Assembly: GCA_963555705.1 (NCBI GenBank)
Contig: OY743183.1
Span: forward strand, 27,625,932 to 27,689,931
From: Ligustrum vulgare
Taxonomy: Eukaryota > Streptophyta > Magnoliopsida > Lamiales > Oleaceae
Direction of reading: 5' to 3'
Length of the DNA stretch: 64,000 bases
Under the pieces are notes generated by a model, which did not search any database, was not told the DNA's origin, and saw only the letters and a list, made by a program, of their open reading frames with translations. The first letter of the stretch is position 1. Every line of letters starts with the position of its first letter. The position numbers and the translations under genes were made by a program. This document shows positions 58,301-64,000 of this stretch, one piece after another.

Positions 58301-59051
58301 AACCCGGACAACATCATCCATGAGCTCTGTCACGGCCTCCTCGCTTAAATTACCCATCCTATTAAAATTATCAACGTCGGGCCTTCTAAAGGTCGGCCAG
58401 AATAAGGTCTCGCCCTCTTTCGGTTTAATAAAGAAAAAACTTTCTTTCCAATATTTTATGGAGGATGGGACCCATGGAACCTCAAACCTACCCTTCCCGC
58501 ACAAATAAACGAAGCAATTACAACGGGCAGGTACTTAAGCTCTAGCAGACACTTGCAAAGATTAACAATGGGCTCTGTTCCTATGCTTCTACACAATATA
58601 TAAAAATATACAAGGATCCTCCACCCATTAGGGGAAAGCTGCTGGGAAGAATGCTCGCGGTCAGTAAGAATTCCACAAAAAAGTGGTGCAGAGGAAACCT
58701 AAGTCCGGAAAGTAAGGCCTCGTGATATACGACCACCTCCCCTTCCCGCCAATGGTAGGAATATTCGTCCCTACTTGGAACCTTAGCAGTATACCTATCT
58801 GCTAACCTATATCATCTCATGTCAACCTCGACCATATGTTTTTTCATTCTATTCTAATAGGTCTGGAGTTTGATTTCGGCCTGTCTTGGTTCCCTGACTA
58901 CCTGAGGATTGTCCTCAACCTCTTCCCCATTGTCAGACTCGCCCTCCTCAAAACTGGGCGAGGGTTCATAGAAGCCTAAAGGCTCGACCTCTAAGGGTTC
59001 CTCTATATTTTCTACCTCCCTAAGGTCATCCATTTCCACATGTCTTGCCAT
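55372..59051 (-). pseudogene. Antisense ORF of element B (Transposase_28-like, coiled coil), interrupted
   Basis: The minus strand starts MARHVEMDDLREVENIEEPL (59051) with an acidic N-terminal part. Frame-broken pieces follow, including YHEALLSGLRFPLHHFFVEF (about 58720) and FEVPWVPSSIKYWKESFFF (58440-58500), like the Pfam 'putative gypsy type transposon' family PF04195. A basic stretch follows at 57787-58107, then a coiled coil (TEEVRQAREQEAQARASA) cut by the solo LTR. An acidic tail ends at 55372 (DLDLIPFEEEDD). Antisense ORFs between pol and the 3' LTR are described for Tat elements. Function is unknown, and several stops make this copy dead. Confidence 0.75.
55672..57484 (+). mobile_element. 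Solo LTR (1.8 kb), Tat/Athila-like
   Basis: It begins TGATAAGTGTATTTTATACA and ends TTTTCAAACCAACA. It is flanked by GTCAG (55667-55671) and ATCAG (57485-57489), a target duplication with one change. Near its end it has CTCGTGGGATCGACAACTCG, the same block as in the LTR at 1260-1366. The antisense coiled coil of element B reads through when it is removed. Confidence 0.88.
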
Positions 59052-59433
59052 ATCTCCCCAGAATAAATAATAAAGTTAATAAGGTCGGGGTAGGCCGAGC
59101 TTACCTAAGTACTAGAATGTTTTTGTTGAATGAGAGGTCGTCATAGTTGCTTGACAAGTTCTTTGACCTTTCTCAAATTCGTAAAGTAAAAAGAATGAGA
59201 TTATGGGGACCACATATATATAGACAGAATTGGCGGAAAATATTTTGAAATTCATAGATTAGCTCTTGCCACGTGTCAATTATCTTACTTAAGGTTGTTC
59301 ACCTCCTCACATTAATTGAAGAGGGAAACAGTTGGCGAAACGCGTCATTAGTTTTCAGAAATAAATACGATAGTTGTACAAGAAATAAATGCATTCAGAG
59401 ATCTATTACTGATCTCTGATGCACGGGGGCCAA

Positions 59434-60662
59434 TGATCGGTACAAATTCACGATGTCCTAAAATGAGCTAGGGGTATAGGTGGGCATTAACCGCTCAAAC
59501 CCGCCCAAACTGACCCGACCCGACCCGATCGGTTTGAGTCGGTTTTTCATGAAAATTGGGTCGGGTTGCGGGTTGGGTGAAAAACCGAACCTGACCCGAC
59601 CCGACCCAAATTTTTTTTTTTTTTTTAATGAAGCTTAACTTATTTAAATATTGATTGAACATATTTTAATTTTATTAGCAAGTGTTTATTGTAATTGATG
59701 TTATTGTACTGTACATAATTGATTTGAGTTAAAGATTGATTCATGAGTTTTTTTTTCTTTTTCAAGATTCTTTTACTAATTGGGCCAAAGCCCAACCCGT
59801 CCAACCCAACCCAACCCGACCGAATTTTGGTTGGGTTGGGTTTGAACTCTTAATTGGGTTGGGTTGGGTTGATTTTTTATCAACCTGATCTTAGTGGGTT
59901 AAGTTCGGGTTGGGCAAAAAATCGACCCAACCCAACCCAACCCAACCCATGCCCACCTCTAGCTAGGGGTTGGAATATAACAGGTTGGGATTATCTTGAT
60001 CATAAGGCATATCTTTATAACTAGCAACCAAATAAGCCAAGTATAGATCGGGATTGTCTTCTGGCCTCAGTAGGTTATTCCATCCATTTATTCATAAGTC
60101 AACGTACTTGCCCGGGCCTACCCTGTCACTAAGTCGGGTATTCCCGACCTTATCTTTATTTATCCCTATTATGTTTGATGGTTGGTCCATCCCGATCAAA
60201 TTAGGCCTAGAAGTCCAATACAAACATGACTCTAAGCATTCTTCATTTATGAGTTTCATCAATGGGCTGCCTTCTTGGGCGCCCAAGACAAGACGTATTC
60301 TATAAGGAAACATCTTGAAAAAGAGGAGTTCAATTCTTATAAGATTAGAACTCCTCCTAAAAGGTAAGTTTATACCAAAAGAACTCCTTCTAATTTAAGA
60401 ATGTTATGGGCTTTTTCAGCCCTATAAATAGAGCTCCTTTGCTCACAGATAATTCATTCATTATTAACATACATAATTTTCAATTATACATTTCTTTCTC
60501 TACTTTTTTTATCCAGAAAACTAATTCTCAAATCAGAGGGGCGACGGGGGGAATCCTCTTCGCCTTTTTTGCAGGTCATTTAAGGCGAATCGATTCATCT
60601 TTTTCAAAAATCAAGCAACTCCAGATCTTGTCACGTCAAGGTTAGGAATTTTTACAGCATCA
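59434..60662 (+). mobile_element. 3' LTR of element B
   Basis: It is bounded by the polypurine tract CACGGGGGCCAA and the end TTTTTACAGCATCA. It shares long blocks with 44218-44927 (for example TTGGGATTATCTTGATCATA). It contains a MITE. Confidence 0.88.
59475..59961. mobile_element. hAT-type MITE, 487 bp, with CCCGACCC / CCCAACCC arrays
   Basis: Terminal inverted repeats are TATAGGTGGGCAT and ATGCCCACCTCTA. GCTAGGGG is duplicated at 59467-59474 and 59962-59969. The 5' LTR of the same element has the empty site (GAGCTAGGGGTTTGG at about 44248), proving the insertion. The arms carry tandem CCCGACCC, CCCAACCC and their complements. TIR form and the 8-bp duplication fit the hAT superfamily. Confidence 0.93.
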
Positions 60663-61375
60663 ACTAACTTTAGACGTTTTGCTAGTGAGAATTAGTTTTC
60701 ATCATCTATATTTGAGTAGATGTTTTTGAGGATCGAATTAGTGACTAGTTGATGTTTCAAGATATTGCTTCATGTCCGTTCTCCATTGAGGGTTTTTTTA
60801 AGGAAAAGTTTATAGTTATCTTATAGAAAACCTTGGAAACAACTTCAGTGCTCCAACTCTGTCGCCACTGTTGAACAAAGCCTCCAAAAGGGCTCTTGAG
60901 AATATTTATTTTCTAAAATAGTGCCAAACTGAAAGGATATTTACTTACTTTAGGTTTTGCGTTAATCACCATTTAATTCCTTTCATAAAGAGTGTGTAAA
61001 TTGGATACTAAAATTAGACTTGTAAAGGTGTCCAGATGAGTGCCTTGGGGTATTTGTGGTTTAAATTATAGCTATGAAGTTGTAGATGTTTTTCTAAATT
61101 TGCTCAAGGCTGGTATTTTGTTCTTCAAGGTCATCTTTTCATGTTTGCTTAGTACGTAATATAAAGAGAGTGGATAATATAATATACACAATTTTAGCTT
61201 CTTGCTTATAAAACTAGATATGAAAGTGCTAAAACTTTGAGAGCTCGTTCTTCTTGTTCCTAAATTTCAGCTGTGGTTGTCCCTTGATTTTGGGACTAAT
61301 TGGGAGCAAGAATCCTTTAGGAGAATTATTAAATTACGTCAATGAACTTTGTATTTCTACTTTGTATCTTTAATA
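60663..61375. other. Flank between element B and the CACTA-like end
   Basis: No coding or repeat signature was recognised. After removal of elements A and B, this sequence would join the region left of 31695. Confidence 0.4.
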
Positions 61376-61424
61376 CACTACAACAAAAACTGCCTTTTGC
61401 AACGTTCAAAAAGCGTTGCCAAAA

Positions 61425-61650
61425 GGCTTTTGCAACGTTTTCTTAGTGTTGCAAATCGCAGTGTTACCGTAGAGCAAAAAGCTTTTGCAGCGTTTTTTAA
61501 GTGTTGCCGTAGACCTTTTGCAACATTTTTTAAGTGTTGTCGTAACCTTTTGCAACGTTTTTTAAGTGTTGCGGTAGACCTTTTGCAACGTTTTTTAAGT
61601 GTTGCCATAGACCTTTTTGCAACGTTTTTTAAATGTTGCTGTATGCAATT
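61425..61650. repeat. CACTA subterminal tandem repeat, 33-bp unit
   Basis: Five clean units of TTTTGCAACGTTTTTTAAGT plus GTTGCCGTAGACC run to about 61645, after looser copies and an inverted stretch (AAAAAGCGTTGCCAAAAGGC at 61410). Small ORFs on both strands here are repeat artefacts. Confidence 0.92.
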
Positions 61651-61879
61651 TATATTTTTTTTAAAAAAATATGGAATATTTATTTATAAAACCTATATTT
61701 CCTTGCTGATTTATTAAAACTATAATTTATACAAATGACAAAAGTAATTCATTAAAATAGTAATTTACAAATTGTCGGATCCATACAAAATAAATAATAT
61801 TTAATGTTTAACAAATTCACACCAGATCATCATATCATAAAAGAAATAGTTGATGTCTTCACACTACCAGCTTGCTTAA

Positions 61880-62270
61880 TTAAGACCAATGAATTAGTGT
61901 TCTCAATGCCCTCGGAATCATGGCTGCCTGTGGTATCTTTTTCGGTGCAAATCCTAATGCGCATTCATTAGAAATCAAGAAACAATTTGATGCTATCGAT
62001 TGTCACCAATGCATCAACCTATGACAAGATAAAAAAACAATAATTGGCATGAAATTATATGAAAATCAAGATTTTTTTTCCTTGTTCTAAATGACATAAG
62101 GCGTAGCAAATCTCAAGTCTTATAACAAGTGCAACAATGAAAGTGATTATGTCAAGATCTTCAATTTTCGAATTACAAACTAAACCGATTTAAATTACCT
62201 TTTCTTTCAAAAGCCTCTCATTTCCTTCTTCTAGTCTAACTGCCATCAACTCCAATTCAACTTGATAGGC
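61880..62270 (-). pseudogene. Two exon-like fragments resembling a group A bZIP factor C-terminus
   Basis: The minus strand 62270-62199 reads AYQVELELMAVRLEEGNERL and LKEK, then a GT donor. Leucines are spaced by seven, as in a bZIP zipper. The family's conserved intron falls just before this Ala-Tyr. A second piece, 61953-61880, follows an AG acceptor and ends PRALRTLIHWS plus stop, weakly like the C-terminus of GBF4/EEL-type factors. The acceptor of the first piece is damaged and the basic region is not found upstream, so this is a fragment. Confidence 0.5.
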
Positions 62271-63577
62271 TTAAATCAAGGAAAAAATTAATCAAAAATG
62301 AGAACGAAAACCAAAATCACATAAACCAAAAATAAAAGAGGAGTTGACTCGATAATAAAAATACATCCTGCCCTGGCATACCTGTCTATCATAGGCGAAA
62401 CACATTGCTTTGGTGCACTGAAAAATGGTGAATAATTGGCGCACATGATCAAGTAAAACTGAAGTTAATAAACATGATATCACTGTAATATGTAGTAGAT
62501 GTAAAACAAAAATGTTCTCACCTAAGTTTATTATCAATTAAGACATAACCTCATAATTTGAAATGAGTTGATCACATCAAGAATGAGAAGTCAAGGCTAA
62601 ATGGCTATGAGATGACATGCTGAAAAATAAACGAACGAAACCATTCACAATTTGACGTGCATGACACTCACACGTTCATTGTTAAGATTCTCAAAAATGA
62701 ATTTTGACAATAATTAACAACAAAGTACTCAACAGATTCACTTGAAAAATCAACTAATTTTGGAAAAAGAGAACCACAATGTGGACAAATCTAGATAATC
62801 CTTGAAAGCACTTGAGAAAAAAAGAAGCTGAATAGGATAAATAAGATGTTCCTTATTCATTACAAGCTGAGATTTATTTCAGTTACCCCATTTAAGCGAT
62901 TAAGTAGCGAAAAATATACATATGAACCATAAAGTTTTCATAAAATTTAAAAATTACAACTAAGAGCAGAAAGTTCCCATAAAATAAAAAAGTTACATGA
63001 CTAATGTGTGCATCCAACCAATAAAACCATAAAAAAAAGGAAAAATAGTATTTGTAGCAATCAGTAAAGATGAAAGCTGAAAGAATCTAAACATTTTTAG
63101 CACTTATATATAAAAATCTGAAGTCTACTTATTTAAAAGGAACATTAAAGAAAATGAAAACTACATGTTAAGCCTTCGTTTGGTACATTACACCCCCAAG
63201 TAAATGTAATGATGTGGTTCAAACGTTTCCTATCTTAGAGAATTTAACTGTGAGAGTTTTATGATTTACTCCATCATACAAGTGAAATTATCTCCCAAAT
63301 GGTCATTAGGCAAAGCTCATCGTTTTCTTTTCAGAGAAGAACAGCAAAGAGTTTAGAACAACTACTGAATATTTACACTTATTTCACTGTAGAACTTATT
63401 GCGTCTGGGTTAAGATTTTTCAAATTTGTCTTAAGTCATCCCCCAAAACAGTAGAAAATATAAACATCTATATATTAGATACTGTTTGACACATTTAGTG
63501 GTAAGTTTATACTTAGACATAGACTAAGAAACTAAAGCGCGCCCACACACACACATAGACGTTGCTGGTAACCACAC
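62271..63577. other. AT-rich, no gene recognised
   Basis: One further minus-strand segment (62385-62470) looks exon-like, with AG and GT borders, but has no recognised homology. The rest is AT-rich and featureless. Confidence 0.4.
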
Positions 63578-63637
63578 CTGCTTTTCAGTATCCACGTGAT
63601 CAAGATGTGACAAGTAGATCAGTGTTTCCTTCATTAT
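63578..63637 (-). pseudogene. Single exon resembling exportin-1 (XPO1/CRM1)
   Basis: The minus strand is bounded by CAG at the acceptor side and CAG|GTGTGG at the donor side. It encodes 20 residues beginning IMKETLIYLSHLDH and ending VDTEKQ. This matches my recollection of a conserved stretch in plant exportin-1. No neighbouring exportin exons were found within 400 bases on either side, so it is probably a captured or decayed fragment. If upstream exons lie beyond 64000, it could instead be the edge of a gene. Confidence 0.55.
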
Positions 63638-64000
63638 CTGCCAATTGTGAATCAACAAATGAGTGAACACAAGATCATATATGAAATCCTAAAGCAAAAC
63701 TAGAGGGAATATGACGTGAATTAGTAATACAACTTCGCGAGCATACATCAGCACAAAGCATTTCATATTATCTATGTCACAATCCATCTAAATTTAAAAA
63801 AATTGGTAATCCTGCTCATTTCAATTTCTGGCAATGACAAGCATGCAATGTTCTTTAAATTCTGATTAGAGAGCTCTAGAAAAAACCACGCTAGCAAGGC
63901 TGGGCAACTATTTTGCATGAGGAAACATGATACCTCAGCAAAAAAATGCATTGAACATGTAATGCTGCAGACTCAAATCATGCATATGAAGGATAGAGGC
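63638..64000. other. Window edge, no gene assigned
   Basis: A minus-strand stretch ending at a GT donor (about 63934) can be read SAALHVQCIFLL, but without recognisable homology. Nothing else is supported. Confidence 0.35.

Larger units (their letters stand above)
44218..60662 (+). mobile_element. Element B: Tat-lineage Ty3/gypsy retrotransposon with antisense ORF and three nested insertions
   Basis: The 5' LTR starts at 44218 (TGATCAGTACAAATTAACGA) and the 3' LTR at 59434 (TGATCGGTACAAATTCACGA), after the polypurine tract CACGGGGGCCAA. Flanks are ACTAC (44213-44217) and ACTAA (60663-60667), a target duplication with one change. Gag, protease, RT, two RNase H domains and integrase are on plus. 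An antisense ORF lies between pol and the 3' LTR. Nested inside are element C (47120), a solo LTR (55672) and a MITE (59475). Confidence 0.9.
61376..64000. mobile_element. Probable CACTA (En/Spm) transposon end with gene fragments; right end outside window
   Basis: It starts CACTACAACAAAAACTGCC, the classic plant CACTA terminus (family form CACTACAAGAAA), preceded by ATA as a possible 3-bp duplication. A subterminal tandem repeat follows immediately, as expected. No second terminus (CAGTTTTTGTTGTAGTG) is found to 64000, so the element continues. No transposase is seen in the visible part. Confidence 0.65.

Noticed and set aside
31695..60662. Possible endogenous pararetrovirus
   Set aside because: All pol pieces have integrase and lie between LTRs with target duplications, so they are Ty3/gypsy retrotransposons. 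No movement or coat protein pattern was seen.
61425..61650. Evenly spaced repeats resembling a CRISPR array
   Set aside because: The units are contiguous with no unique spacers, next to a CACTA terminus, in plant DNA. They are transposon subterminal repeats.

Overview
The window is nuclear DNA of a flowering plant, most likely a eudicot. It is AT-rich, has one intron-containing host gene with GT-AG introns, and is otherwise filled with nested plant-type LTR retrotransposons, DNA transposon remnants and MITEs. There is no operon structure and no sign of organellar or bacterial DNA. All function calls come from reading translations and motifs by eye. No database search was possible. The only complete host gene is acireductone dioxygenase (methionine salvage) on the minus strand at 17946-20532. 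Its seven exons join in phase to a 200-residue protein with the metal-ligand motifs in place. Left of it (1-17 kb) lie, in order: the end of a Tat/Athila-type LTR; a decayed Tat integrase; a deleted Tekay-like Ty3/gypsy element carrying a nested solo LTR (6191-8298, target duplication TTTCC); a Ty1/copia element (8551-13810) that has lost its 3' LTR; a decayed hAT transposase with a BED zinc finger; and several MITE-like repeats. Right of the gene are two gypsy LTRs placed head to head (22389-25681 and 25682-27767), the 3' part of a Tekay-like pol, and a short non-autonomous LTR element (29272-31547). From 31.7 to 60.7 kb there is one nested stack. Element A (31695-44213, minus, Tat-like) contains a young non-autonomous element N (37027-42496, target duplication TTCTC) inside its gag gene. 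Element B (44218-60662, plus, Tat lineage with a second RNase H domain and an antisense ORF) was inserted next to A, inside A's own five-base target duplication. B in turn carries element C (47120-51966, gag only, target duplication CTATC), a solo LTR (55672-57484) and a hAT-type MITE (59475-59961, eight-base target duplication). The right edge (61376-64000) begins with what looks like the end of a CACTA (En/Spm) transposon with a 33-bp subterminal repeat. Behind it are short exon-like pieces resembling a bZIP factor and exportin-1, so this may be a gene-fragment-carrying CACTA element that runs out of the window. The most unusual object is element N. Its LTRs are nearly identical, it lacks reverse transcriptase and RNase H, its integrase and protease motifs are degenerate, and yet it keeps a single uninterrupted 1180-codon ORF that runs into its own 3' LTR.
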